Below, piece after piece: positions 1 through 8,488 of a DNA stretch of 11,454 nucleotides. Source of the DNA: JBCBAP01 sp038532435. Lineage in GTDB: Bacteria > Pseudomonadota > Alphaproteobacteria > Rhodobacterales > Rhodobacteraceae. A program made the translations under genes and the position numbers. Each line of letters starts with the position of its first letter. Position 1 is the first letter of the stretch. The notes beneath the pieces are model-generated. The model had not been told where the DNA came from. It saw nothing but the letters and a program-made list of their open reading frames with translations, and did not search any database. Location: contig JBCBAP010000090.1 of the NCBI GenBank assembly GCA_038532435.1, forward strand, positions 1-11,454, given 5' to 3'.

Positions 1-55
1 ACTTTTGGACGCCGATCACCCCTCAACAGGGGTCAATTTTGCATGCCGTTTCACA
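1..55. mobile_element. Probable terminal repeats of an IS21-family insertion sequence (end only)
   Basis: Two related direct repeats occur 34 bases apart: TTTTGGACGCCGATCAC at 3-19 and TTTTGCATGCCGTTTCAC at 37-54. Between them is a perfect 6-bp inverted repeat, ACCCCT/AGGGGT with loop CAAC (18-33). Several imperfect terminal repeats of this style, with GGGGTCA followed by TTTTG and GCCG, are typical of IS21-family (istA/istB) ends as I remember them, and such elements usually end in CA. The likely outer end is therefore the CA at 54-55. No transposase lies inside the window; the element body would be to the left of position 1. It could instead be a solo remnant. The repeats are seen directly; the family assignment is from memory of the family's ends. 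Confidence 0.5.
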
Positions 56-424
56 CCCTCAAGCATCTGCGAGTGGCCGGGAGGTGCCGCAGAGGGGGCC
101 CTTGAAGCCAGTCGTGAGACAGAGCACCGGAGGCCAGCGTCCATGCCCATTTGAGGGGCCCTCGACGCTGTCTCCGGCAGGCAGAGCCGCGAACGTTCTC
201 AGAGCCCCTATCGCCTGTCGGTAGCCCATCTCTGGCTTGAAATCCGCGCGCTCGCTGTCCAAAGTTCCGTTACAGCCGATGATCGAGCACCCGGATAGGA
301 GTGAAACGAACGGAAATTGTCCATAAGTTTCAGGCAGTAACTGAATTTATGCTGCTCTAACGAGGCTTCGCCTCCCCTTGGATGACATCCATCTTGTGTC
401 CTTTCAGAAGAGTCTTTGGGAATG
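56..424. other. Stretch without a supportable gene, between the IS-like end and the YqiJ-like gene
   Basis: Short open frames exist here (61 residues at 39-224 plus, 67 residues at 59-262 minus), but neither resembles a protein I recognise. The first overlaps the IS-like end and the second opens with TTG without a convincing ribosome binding site. Small symmetric sequences are present: GAGGG-G-CCCTC at 153-163, GAGGC-TTC-GCCTC at 362-374 and GGATG-A-CATCC at 380-390. The stretch may be degraded sequence beside the insertion element or the 3' untranslated region of the neighbouring gene. No RNA gene was recognised. Confidence 0.5.
362..374 (-). other. Small stable hairpin downstream of the YqiJ-like gene
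   Basis: On the minus strand the sequence reads GAGGC-GAA-GCCTC, a perfect 5-bp stem with a three-base loop. It contains GCGAAGC, known as an unusually stable mini-hairpin in DNA. It lies about 50 bases after the stop of the YqiJ-like gene on the same strand, so it could protect or end that transcript. There is no T run after it, so it is not a classical intrinsic terminator. Confidence 0.3.
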
Positions 425-1084
425 TCAGTCAGCGAGTGGTGTGGCGGTGAAGGTGCCGTCTCCCGCGCGCAGGATCAGCACATCGGTCCCTTGCGGGATC
501 GGTGCCTCACCGGCAGCGGGGATGACCCTCACATAGTGCAGGTTGCCATGGCGATCGCGCAGCCGCGCCTCCACCGGGCTGTCCAAACGGGCGGTGCCTT
601 GGGTAATCACCCCCACCTGCCCGCCGAGCCGACGGCGGGAGATTGCTGAGGTCTCGGACTTCGGCATCAGGTGCGCGACAACGGCCCCAACCTCGCGCCC
701 GAAGATGAGCGCGACCGGAAGGGCGAGAAGACCGGCGAGCGTTGCGGGAAGCATTGCGCCGAAGGTGGCATTGAGCGCGGTCTGCCCGATCAGACCGGTC
801 AGGCCGAAGCCGACCAGAACCGTCGCAAACCAGATCAGGAACGGGACCCGTCCCATACCGAGCCAGGAGAGCCAGCCTCCGGCCGCGCCCGGCGCATCGA
901 TCTCCGCATCCAGATCGGTATCGAAGTCGCCATCAAGATCGAGATCAGCGTCCGGTGATCCAGCATCGCCAACCAGGGTTGCGCCGAAGATCAGTGCAAT
1001 GATCTCCAGCAAAAGCAGTCCTGCAAGCAGGCCGAGTGCGGTGGCAAATGGCAGCATCTCTGGCAGCGTGAGGCTGTCGAGCAA
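425..1084 (-). CDS. YqiJ-like membrane protein with OB-fold-type C-terminal domain
   Basis: 219 residues. The N-terminal half has hydrophobic segments at about 11-38, 80-100 and 108-130, followed by a soluble C-terminal domain (about 145-219) of the OB-fold/NfeD-like kind seen in E. coli YqiJ. Between helices 1 and 2 is a very acidic segment (45-63) with alternating Asp, then a W-rich stretch and GRVPFLIW (78-85), which is typical of the family. YqiJ-type proteins are often encoded beside a flotillin and are thought to act with it in membrane organisation; no flotillin is present here. The start is TTG at 1084, chosen because AGGAGG (1089-1094) precedes it; the next in-frame ATG (codon 10) would remove part of the conserved N-terminus. 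The gene has its own likely promoter. The family call is from sequence character, without a search. Confidence 0.75.
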   Translation of the reverse strand: MLDSLTLPEMLPFATALGLLAGLLLLEIIALIFGATLVGDAGSPDADLDLDGDFDTDLDAEIDAPGAAGGWLSWLGMGRVPFLIWFATVLVGFGLTGLIGQTALNATFGAMLPATLAGLLALPVALIFGREVGAVVAHLMPKSETSAISRRRLGGQVGVITQGTARLDSPVEARLRDRHGNLHYVRVIPAAGEAPIPQGTDVLILRAGDGTFTATPLAD

Positions 1085-1088
1085 TGGG

Positions 1089-1094
1089 CCTCCT
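1089..1094 (-). promoter_or_regulatory. Ribosome binding site deciding a TTG start
   Basis: A perfect AGGAGG on the minus strand lies 4 bases before the TTG at 1084-1082. No in-frame ATG exists near it; the first is nine codons downstream. The short spacing is slightly below the usual optimum. Confidence 0.6.
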
Positions 1095-1098
1095 AACT

Positions 1099-1120
1099 AC
1101 GGTATACAAATGTATATCGT
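1099..1120. promoter_or_regulatory. Candidate operator: 22-bp near-palindrome upstream of the YqiJ-like gene
   Basis: The core is TATACA-AA-TGTATA (1103-1116), extended after one mismatched pair by ACG (1099-1101) and CGT (1118-1120). This gives two 10-base arms with one mismatch around an AA spacer. It covers the predicted -10 element and the likely transcription start of the YqiJ-like gene, a typical position for a repressor. The AT-rich TTGTATAC character resembles sites of GntR-type regulators, but the regulator is not identifiable from this window. The symmetry is seen directly; the function is inferred. Confidence 0.5.
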
Positions 1121-1141
1121 GTTACATACCCGTGATTTCAA
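1113..1141 (-). promoter_or_regulatory. Probable sigma70-type promoter of the YqiJ-like gene
   Basis: On the minus strand TTGAAA (1141-1136) is followed after exactly 17 bases by GATATA (1118-1113). The -35 matches the consensus in five of six positions; the -10 is weaker. A TATACA two bases further downstream is an alternative -10. Transcription would start near 1106, leaving a leader of roughly 22 bases before the start codon that includes the ribosome binding site. The -10 lies within the near-palindrome at 1099-1120. Confidence 0.45.
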
Positions 1142-1188
1142 GGTCTGACGCTGTCACACCCCCCTCGTCCCCCCTGTTTACAGGAGCA

Positions 1189-2067
1189 TCAGGAGGCATC
1201 AAGCCTGCGCAGACGACGGATGAGGCTGGAGGTATCCCAGCGCCCGCCACCCATGTTCTGGACATCGCCGTAGAACTGATCAACCTGCGCTGTGACGGGC
1301 AGGGTCGCCCCGTTTGATATGGCCTCCTCCAGGCAGATTCCCAGATCCTTGCGCATCCAGTCGACGGCAAACCCGAAATCGAATTTATCGTCGAGCATTG
1401 TGCCGCCCCGGTTCTCCATCTGCCAGGAGCCCGCAGCACCTTTGGAAATCACGTCGACCACCGCATGTCCGTCGAGACCCGCCTTCTGCGCGAAATGGAG
1501 CCCCTCGGACAGGCCCTGCACGAGGCTCGCGATGCAGATTTGGTTGACCATCTTGGTGAGTTGCCCGGCCCCAACCGGACCCATCAGGCGGCAGGCGCGG
1601 GCGAAGGCGTCGATGACGGGCTCAGCGCGGGCGTAGGCAGCCTCGTCCCCGCCGCACATGACCGTCAGCACGCCGTTCTCCGCCCCTGCCTGCCCGCCGG
1701 AGACGGGCGCATCGATGAAGTGAAACCCGGCCTCACGTGCGGCCTGGTCGAGTTCGCGTGCAACCGCGGCGGAGGCCGTCGTGTGGTCGACAAAGACCGC
1801 GTCCCGCGCCACGTTGCCGAATGTGCCGTCGGCACCGGTGGTGACGGAGCGCAGATCGTCGTCATTGCCCACGCAGCAAAAGACGAACTCCGCGCCATCG
1901 GCCGCCCCGGCGGGCGTTGTCGACATCTCACCGCCATGCTCGGCAACCCACGCCTCGGCCTTCGCGGCAGTCCGGTTATAGACGGTCACCTCATGGCCCT
2001 TCGCCTTCAGATGTCCTGCCATGGGGTAGCCCATGACTCCCAGTCCGATGAATGCCGTTTTTGCCAT
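1189..2067 (-). CDS. NAD(P)-dependent beta-hydroxyacid dehydrogenase (3-hydroxyisobutyrate dehydrogenase / tartronate semialdehyde reductase family)
   Basis: 292 residues, the usual length for the family. The N-terminal Rossmann fold opens with GLGVMGYPMAGHL (8-20). The substrate loop DAPVSGGQAGAENG (119-132) matches the family's DAPVSGG signature. The catalytic lysine is Lys172 in GAGQLTKMVNQ (166-176). The all-helical C-terminal domain contains a DWMRKDLG motif. Arg32 after the second strand (YNR) suggests NADP(H) preference, as an inference. The family reversibly oxidises small beta-hydroxyacids (3-hydroxyisobutyrate, glycerate/tartronate semialdehyde, others); the substrate cannot be fixed here. 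The ATG at 2067 is preferred over a 27-residue upstream extension because the Rossmann motif then begins at the usual position and GGGAG precedes it by about 7 bases. It is divergent from the acylase gene. A separate promoter before the next minus-strand gene suggests it is not in one operon with that gene. Confidence 0.88.
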   Translation of the reverse strand: MAKTAFIGLGVMGYPMAGHLKAKGHEVTVYNRTAAKAEAWVAEHGGEMSTTPAGAADGAEFVFCCVGNDDDLRSVTTGADGTFGNVARDAVFVDHTTASAAVARELDQAAREAGFHFIDAPVSGGQAGAENGVLTVMCGGDEAAYARAEPVIDAFARACRLMGPVGAGQLTKMVNQICIASLVQGLSEGLHFAQKAGLDGHAVVDVISKGAAGSWQMENRGGTMLDDKFDFGFAVDWMRKDLGICLEEAISNGATLPVTAQVDQFYGDVQNMGGGRWDTSSLIRRLRRLDAS

Positions 2068-2172
2068 GTCCCGTCTCCCGCATGTGGTGGCCCGTGGCCG
2101 GGCGTCGTTTGCACCGCAAGACCTGCGCTGATAGGTCTTGTGCGTCAAGGGAGAGGGGAGCGAGAACCGCCG
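2068..2172. promoter_or_regulatory. Divergent intergenic region with an 8-bp inverted repeat
   Basis: This 105-bp gap should hold the promoters of both the dehydrogenase (minus) and the acylase (plus). Its clearest element is the inverted repeat CAAGACCT (2117-2124) / AGGTCTTG (2133-2140) with 8-bp spacer GCGCTGAT, extendable to 2115-2142 with one G-T pair. A minus-strand TTGACG (2148-2143) is a possible -35, but no good -10 follows at normal spacing. I cannot place a reliable plus-strand promoter. The repeat may be an operator shared by both genes or a hairpin in the acylase leader. Confidence 0.4.
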
Positions 2173-4629
2173 ATGCGCGTAACAATCCGTTTGTTAATGT
2201 GGACTTTTCTGGCCGTTGTGGGTGCTGCGGTACTCGCGGTCGGGCTGGTCTACTACCTCGCGACAGGCTCCCTGCCAGACTATGACAGGCGGGTGCAGGT
2301 GGCGGGTCTCTCCGCACCGGTGGAGATCGTCCGGGACAGGCACGCGGTGCCGCATATCTCCGGTGAAACGACGGAGGATGTGTTCTTCGGCCTCGGCTTC
2401 GTGCACGCGCAGGATCGCCTGTGGCAACTCACGATGCTCCGCCGAACCGCGCAGGGGCGCCTCTCGGAGCTTTTTGGTGAGGCGACCTTCGGCACCGACC
2501 ATCTGATGCGCGCGCTCGACATCGTGGGCGTCGCGGAGCGCATGGCGGGCGAGATGAGCCCGGAAACCCGGTCGGCGATGGAAGCCTATGCGGCAGGGAT
2601 AAACGCCCGCCTCGCCCAGATCCAGACCGAGGCGCTGGGGCGCGGCGCACCCGAATTCTTCCTCTTCTCGCCACAGATCGACCCGTGGACCGTGGCCGAC
2701 AGCCTGATGATAAACCGGATCATGGCGCTGCAACTGAGCGGTCAGGCGCGGTTCGAGACCAAGCGTGCCGAGCTCTCCTTACTCGTGAGCGAGGAGCGGC
2801 TTGAGGATCTGCTTCCCCAGCCCCCCTTCCTCGCCGCCCTGCCCCTGCCGCGGTACGCGGATCTGGTGCCCGGCGTGGCCCTGCCGGAGGTCGCACATCT
2901 GGGCGGCACCCATCCGTTCGATCCGGACAAGGCGGACGGCAATGCAGGCGCATCGAACGCCTGGGCAGTCAGCCCGATCCGCTCGGCAACCGAAAACACG
3001 CTGCTGGCGGGCGACCCGCATCTGGGTTTCTCCGCCCCCGCGATCTGGATGCTCGTCCATCTTGATTTCCCGGACGGCGGTGTGATCGGCGGCACAATTC
3101 CGGGAATTCCGACGATCCTGATCGGGCGGAACGCGGATTTCGGCTGGAGCCTCACCACCGCCAACATGGACGACACGGACATCTACATCGAACGTCTCGC
3201 GGAAGGAGGGTCCTCCTACGAAACACCGGACGGGCCGGAACCGTTTGTCAGCCGGACCACCACCATCGGGCTGGGTGAGGAAGAGGCGCGGGAGGTGACC
3301 CTGCGCTGGACGCGCCACGGCCCGGTCATCCCCGGAGACGTCTTCGGCGCATCGAGCGTGACGCCCCCCGGGCATGTGGCCGTTCTGGCCTGGACCGGGC
3401 TCGACCCCACCGACCGCAGCATGGACGCAGGCCTCGCGCTCATGCGCGCCCGCACCGTCGCGGAGGGGCGGGAGGCCGTGCGCACCATCATCGCCCCGCC
3501 CCAGAACCTGATCATGGCGGATCGGGAGAGCATCGGCCTTCAGGTCTTCGGCCGCGCACCCGCCCGGCGGGACACCCATGCGGGCCAGGGCCGCCTTCCC
3601 GTGCCCGGCTGGGTGCGCGACAATGACTGGCAGGGCTACCTGCCTTTCGAGGACAATCCCAGCATGACGGACCCCGCCAACGGTCTGATCGTGAACACAA
3701 ACAACCGCACGACCGCCGAACCTTTCCCCCGCCACGTCACCTATGACTGGGGCGACAGCCAGCGCATCCGCCGTGCCCGGCGCCTGTTGGGGGAGCGGGA
3801 GTTCCACACCATCGACAGCTTCGTCGAGGCGCAGAACGACATCGTCTCCGAACCCGCGCGGACGCTCCTGCCCCTCATCGGACGGGACCTGTGGTTCCTC
3901 GGCGGTCCCGCGGACACGGACCGGCTGGCGGAGGAGCGGCGCGCTGCACTTGATCTGCTCGCCGAGTGGAACGGGGAAATGTCGGAGCATGCGCCGGAGC
4001 CCCTGATTTACGCGGCCTGGATCCGGGCGCTCCAGAAACGTCTGATCGAGGACGATCTGGGGCCCGTGCAGGAACGGTTTGCGAGTGTCGAGCCGCTCTT
4101 CATCGAGCGGGTGTTCAGGGATGTGGACGGCGCATCTGCCTGGTGCGATGTCCGCACCTCCGCACCAGTAGAAAGCTGCGCGCAGATGGCCCGCCTCGCC
4201 CTTGATGATGCGCTCGACGAACTGATCGGCACGTTCGGCGGGCGGCCCGCAAGCTGGCGCTGGGGCGAGGCGCACGTCGCCCTCCACCACCATCAGGTGC
4301 TCGGCCGGATCCCGCTCCTGAACTACATGGCCAACATCGAGCAGACGACCTCCGGGGGCGATCACACGCTGATGCGGGGCCGGATGGCCGCAAGCGGTGA
4401 CCGGCCGTATTCCAACATCCACGGCTCCGGCCTGCGCGTGGTCTATGATTTCGGCGATCCGGAGGCGTCCCGCTTCATCATTTCAACGGGACAAAGCGGC
4501 CATCCGCTCAGCCGCCACTATGACGATCTGAGCGTGCTGTGGCGGCGGGGAGAGTACATCCCCATGAGCCTAAGCCTTGAGCGCGCAAGAAACGACGCGC
4601 TCGGCATCACGGTCCTCGAGCCGAACTGA
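2173..4629 (+). CDS. Penicillin acylase family protein (Ntn-hydrolase, S45), membrane-anchored
   Basis: 818 residues. An N-terminal hydrophobic helix (about 9-31) acts as signal anchor; no clear cleavage site is seen, so the enzyme is probably periplasmic and tethered. The alpha-chain signature RDRHAVPHI (54-62) and GFVHAQDRLW (75-84) with RRTAQGRLSE (90-99) follow. The autocatalytic junction is GA-SNAW, making Ser261 the N-terminal nucleophile of a 558-residue beta chain. GDPHLG places His283 at beta-23, as in cephalosporin and AHL acylases; NTNN (508-511) supplies the oxyanion-hole Asn; GQSGHP near the C-terminus is also typical. Members cleave amide bonds of beta-lactams, acyl-homoserine lactones or related amides; the substrate here is unknown. 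The start at 2173 gives a normal N-terminus; the frame stays open upstream but there it only mirrors the dehydrogenase. GGGGAG lies 12 bases before the ATG, a rather long spacing. The gene converges on sufS 54 bases away. Confidence 0.9.
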   Translation: MRVTIRLLMWTFLAVVGAAVLAVGLVYYLATGSLPDYDRRVQVAGLSAPVEIVRDRHAVPHISGETTEDVFFGLGFVHAQDRLWQLTMLRRTAQGRLSELFGEATFGTDHLMRALDIVGVAERMAGEMSPETRSAMEAYAAGINARLAQIQTEALGRGAPEFFLFSPQIDPWTVADSLMINRIMALQLSGQARFETKRAELSLLVSEERLEDLLPQPPFLAALPLPRYADLVPGVALPEVAHLGGTHPFDPDKADGNAGASNAWAVSPIRSATENTLLAGDPHLGFSAPAIWMLVHLDFPDGGVIGGTIPGIPTILIGRNADFGWSLTTANMDDTDIYIERLAEGGSSYETPDGPEPFVSRTTTIGLGEEEAREVTLRWTRHGPVIPGDVFGASSVTPPGHVAVLAWTGLDPTDRSMDAGLALMRARTVAEGREAVRTIIAPPQNLIMADRESIGLQVFGRAPARRDTHAGQGRLPVPGWVRDNDWQGYLPFEDNPSMTDPANGLIVNTNNRTTAEPFPRHVTYDWGDSQRIRRARRLLGEREFHTIDSFVEAQNDIVSEPARTLLPLIGRDLWFLGGPADTDRLAEERRAALDLLAEWNGEMSEHAPEPLIYAAWIRALQKRLIEDDLGPVQERFASVEPLFIERVFRDVDGASAWCDVRTSAPVESCAQMARLALDDALDELIGTFGGRPASWRWGEAHVALHHHQVLGRIPLLNYMANIEQTTSGGDHTLMRGRMAASGDRPYSNIHGSGLRVVYDFGDPEASRFIISTGQSGHPLSRHYDDLSVLWRRGEYIPMSLSLERARNDALGITVLEPN

Positions 4630-4683
4630 CGAAAGCATCGCGCAGATGCGGGGACCGCCTGGCAATCGGCTAAGAAGCCTCTC

Positions 4684-5903
<1,220 letters not shown>

Positions 5904-5907
<4 letters not shown>

Positions 5908-6491
5908 GGGACTGCTCCTTGCGGGTAGAGGCCGAACACCATCGCGACGATACCGGCAACGAAAAGGACACCCATCAGCGACAGCAGGATCACGCCCGCG
6001 GTGACGAAGATGTTGTCGAAGTCATGGGCCACCTGAAGGCTCACCACGAACACGTAGATCCGCCAGGCGAAGGTCAGCAGAAAGACAGGGCCGACAAGGG
6101 GCGGGATGAACAGGATCAGGAGGATCAGAAAGATCTGCACGACGAGGCTGATCATCTGGTTCCATGTCGCGACCGACAGTACCTCATCGAACGTGCCCGT
6201 CCCGCCGAAGATCCCCCCAGCCTTCCAGAGCGCGATGGCAACGATGACAAAGACCACGATCTCAAGGAGGGCGACGACGAGCGGATTGCGCGCAAGCAGT
6301 CCCATGAAGGACTCGTCCGCAGGATCGATGCCCGGGCTGAAGAGGGTCGACAGCATGGCCGCCACAACGATCAGCAGTGACGCGATGGTGGCCAGCGTCG
6401 CCGCGTCATAGTCGAGCGCGATCACCTTGCGGGCTGCAGCCCTCGGGTCCACCAAAGTCAGACCCAGAAGGTCCTTCACAAGCTCGAACAT
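5904..6491 (-). CDS. Yip1-type multi-pass membrane protein (second of two)
   Basis: 195 residues, almost entirely membrane. Hydrophobic segments lie at about 30-51, 69-92, 112-130, 132-154 and 162-188, i.e. about five helices, after a short amphipathic N-terminus that begins MFELVKDLLG. The acidic/Gly loop GGTGTFDEVLSVATWN (96-111) resembles the conserved loop of Yip1-domain proteins. The molecular function of bacterial Yip1 proteins is not established, and I do not assign one. The start at 6491 is the first ATG giving this N-terminus; the frame continues upstream without one and overlaps the preceding gene, so I reject the extension. Only a weak G-rich ribosome binding site precedes it. Its TGA overlaps the TTG of sufS, tying it to Fe-S assembly. 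A 103-base gap separates it from the upstream paralogue-like gene, with no convincing promoter seen in it. Confidence 0.75.
5915..5920 (-). promoter_or_regulatory. Ribosome binding site deciding the TTG start of sufS
   Basis: AAGGAG on the minus strand stands 7 bases before TTG at 5907-5905, ideal spacing. A nearby ATG (5900-5898) is out of frame, so TTG is the only reasonable start. Confidence 0.75.
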
Positions 6492-6594
6492 GCGCGCCCC
6501 CACCCAAGACCCCGGTCCAGCGGGGCCGCCGTGACGACATAAGCCATCCACGGTGACGCGCAAGGGCGCAATATTCTGCCGGTACAGCGCCGCA

Positions 6595-7221
6595 TCAGCC
6601 CTGTCCGAACGCCAGAAGTGCGAGCCCCGCAAGGCCGAGCAGGACGGCAAGGATCGTCGCGAACACCCGGGGCTGAGACCGGAACCCCTCCAGCTCCGCC
6701 AGGCACCCCGCCCAAAGCCAGAGGAGCAGCAGCCCGCCAAGGCCGGAAAGGCCCAGATATCTGCCCGCAAGCGAGAGCGCGTTCTGCTGTGTGACAAGCC
6801 CCGACGCCTCGACGGACCCCGCGGCGATGAGGAACGGCGTGGTGGCAAGCGTCGCCCAGAAAAGCGCGTGACGAGCCTCGAACCCGGTGCCCTGCCCGCC
6901 CGCAAACCGGCACGTCAGGCGTGCCAGCGCCGCAATTCCGTACCAAAGCAGCGCGAACACGATGACCGAGATGAGGAACCAGGACCCGATGATCCCGCCG
7001 ATTTCCTCGACCCCGCTGCCCAGATCACCCGCCTGCCGAGTGAGACCGGGCAGCCGCGCGACAAAGATCAACAGACCCGCGGCGATCACGTAAAACAGCA
7101 CACGCTCCTCGCCCACCCCCCGGTCCCGCTGCTCGCGTATGACGCCGCGCGGGTCCCGGTAGGTGGCGAAGATCTGGCCGATCAGGGAGGGCCGGCTCAG
7201 GCTTTCCGTCGATCCAGCCAT
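6595..7221 (-). CDS. Yip1-type multi-pass membrane protein (first of two)
   Basis: 208 residues with about five hydrophobic segments (40-58, 79-100, 118-137, 156-174, 187-205). A cytosolic-looking N-terminus of about 38 residues carries an IFATYRDPRGVIRE stretch (17-30) typical of Yip1-domain proteins of alphaproteobacteria. No catalytic motif is visible; function unknown. The ATG at 7221 lies inside the 3' end of sufD, giving a 25-bp overlap, so translation is probably coupled; GAGGG (7233-7237) lies 11 bases before the start. Resemblance to the following Yip1-type gene is one of architecture rather than close sequence, so they may be distinct members or subunits of a heteromer (inference). 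Confidence 0.75.
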   Translation of the reverse strand: MAGSTESLSRPSLIGQIFATYRDPRGVIREQRDRGVGEERVLFYVIAAGLLIFVARLPGLTRQAGDLGSGVEEIGGIIGSWFLISVIVFALLWYGIAALARLTCRFAGGQGTGFEARHALFWATLATTPFLIAAGSVEASGLVTQQNALSLAGRYLGLSGLGGLLLLWLWAGCLAELEGFRSQPRVFATILAVLLGLAGLALLAFGQG

Positions 7222-8488
7222 GCGCCGATCCGCCCTCGGATATCCTCCGCGAGGTCTTCGTCTTCGATCTCCTGCACTGCCTCATCGATGAAGGCGAGCA
7301 CGAGCATGTTTTGCGCCGCGTCCTTGGGAACGCCCCGGCTGAGCAGATAGAACAGCGCCGTTTCATCCACCGCGCCGCAGGTCGACCCGTGGGAGCAGAC
7401 CACATCGTCCGCGTAGATTTCGAGCTCGGGCTTGGCGAGGAACTGGCTGTCCTCGTCGAGCAGCAGACCCTGGCTGATCTGATAGCCGTCGGTCTTCTGC
7501 GCGCCTTCCTTTACAAGGATCTTGCCCTGGAAGACGCCGGTCGCGCCGTTGCGCAGCACCTTCTTGAACACCTGGCGGCTCTCGCACCGCTCCGCGTCGT
7601 GGGTGACGAACACCGTGTCGTCATGGTGGAAGTTTGTGCCGTCGCCGACACAGGCACCAGCCACATGAGCGATGGCATCATCGCCCGTGAACTCAACGAC
7701 CTGTTCGTTGCGGGTAAGCACGCCGTTCACCGTCAGGGTGAAGGATTTGTAGGTGCTCTCCTGTCCCAGCCGGGTGAACATGTGGCTGACGCATTGCCGC
7801 TCGTGATCGCGGCCCTGGGCACGGACATGGTGGAAGGTGCCCGTGTCCGCGACGTCGACTTCCATCACCTTGTTGAAACGCGCCGCAGCGGGGCCGTTTT
7901 CGAGCACCGTGAGGGACGCGCCCGAATCGATCCGCACCACATGGCGGATTACCGCGTCCGACGTCTCGCTTTCGTGCAGGTACCGCAGGTTCACGGGCCG
8001 GGCGACCTCGCCCGTTGCCCGGATCACGCAGCCGGACCGGGCAACGGCGGTGTTGAGGGCGGCGAGCGGACGGGCAACAGGGCTCTGCCCGGCAGCCTCC
8101 AGCACGCCGAACATGTCCTTCGCCCAGTGAATGTCCGCGCCGAGCGCGTCCGTGAGCAATTCAATTTCCACGCCCTGCCCGGTCAGGTCATCGGACAGAT
8201 CCGCCCGAAACGCCCCATCGACGAACGTGATGCGCAGGGCGTCGATGTCGGAAAAGGGCCTCGGCTCCCCGTCATCGAAGGCCGCCGCAGGTTGCGGCGC
8301 CTCCGCGGTCAAAAGGGACGGGTTGGTGAATTTCCAGTACTCGTCCCGCCGCACCGGTGCGCCGAGCGTCTCCAGCCGCGCCCGGGCGGCGGCGCGCGCC
8401 TCATCGGCCCAGCGGGACGCCCCGCCGGGTGCCGCGTGCCGGGCGAGCAGCGCCGCGGCGCCATCGCTTTTCTGTTGAGCGAGCGCCA

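Noticed and set aside
39..262. Two small overlapping open frames (61 and 67 codons)
   Set aside because: No recognisable similarity or convincing ribosome binding sites; one overlaps the IS-like end.
2068..2148. 27-residue N-terminal extension of the dehydrogenase
   Set aside because: It would precede the Rossmann motif with an Arg-rich tail and would overlap the divergent promoter region and its inverted repeat.
1465..2172. Long in-frame N-terminal extension of the acylase
   Set aside because: It is antisense to the dehydrogenase, has no acylase-family sequence, and a proper membrane-anchor N-terminus begins at 2173.
2779..4422. 547-codon minus-strand open frame inside the acylase gene
   Set aside because: Antisense shadow in high-GC DNA; the peptide is low-complexity and unlike any known protein, while the acylase on the other strand has full motifs.
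4630..4683. Terminator between the convergent acylase and sufS genes
   Set aside because: Only a 5-bp hairpin GCATC/GATGC (4635-4649) and a 4-bp GGCT/AGCC pairing are visible, with no T run; too weak to call.
6492..6905. Upstream extension of the second Yip1-type frame
   Set aside because: It overlaps the first Yip1-type gene and gives an Arg/Ser-rich leader unlike the family; the ATG at 6491 fits.
6553..7350. 265-codon plus-strand open frame opposite the first Yip1-type gene
   Set aside because: Charged, compositionally biased peptide; the opposite strand encodes a typical multi-pass membrane protein coupled to sufD.
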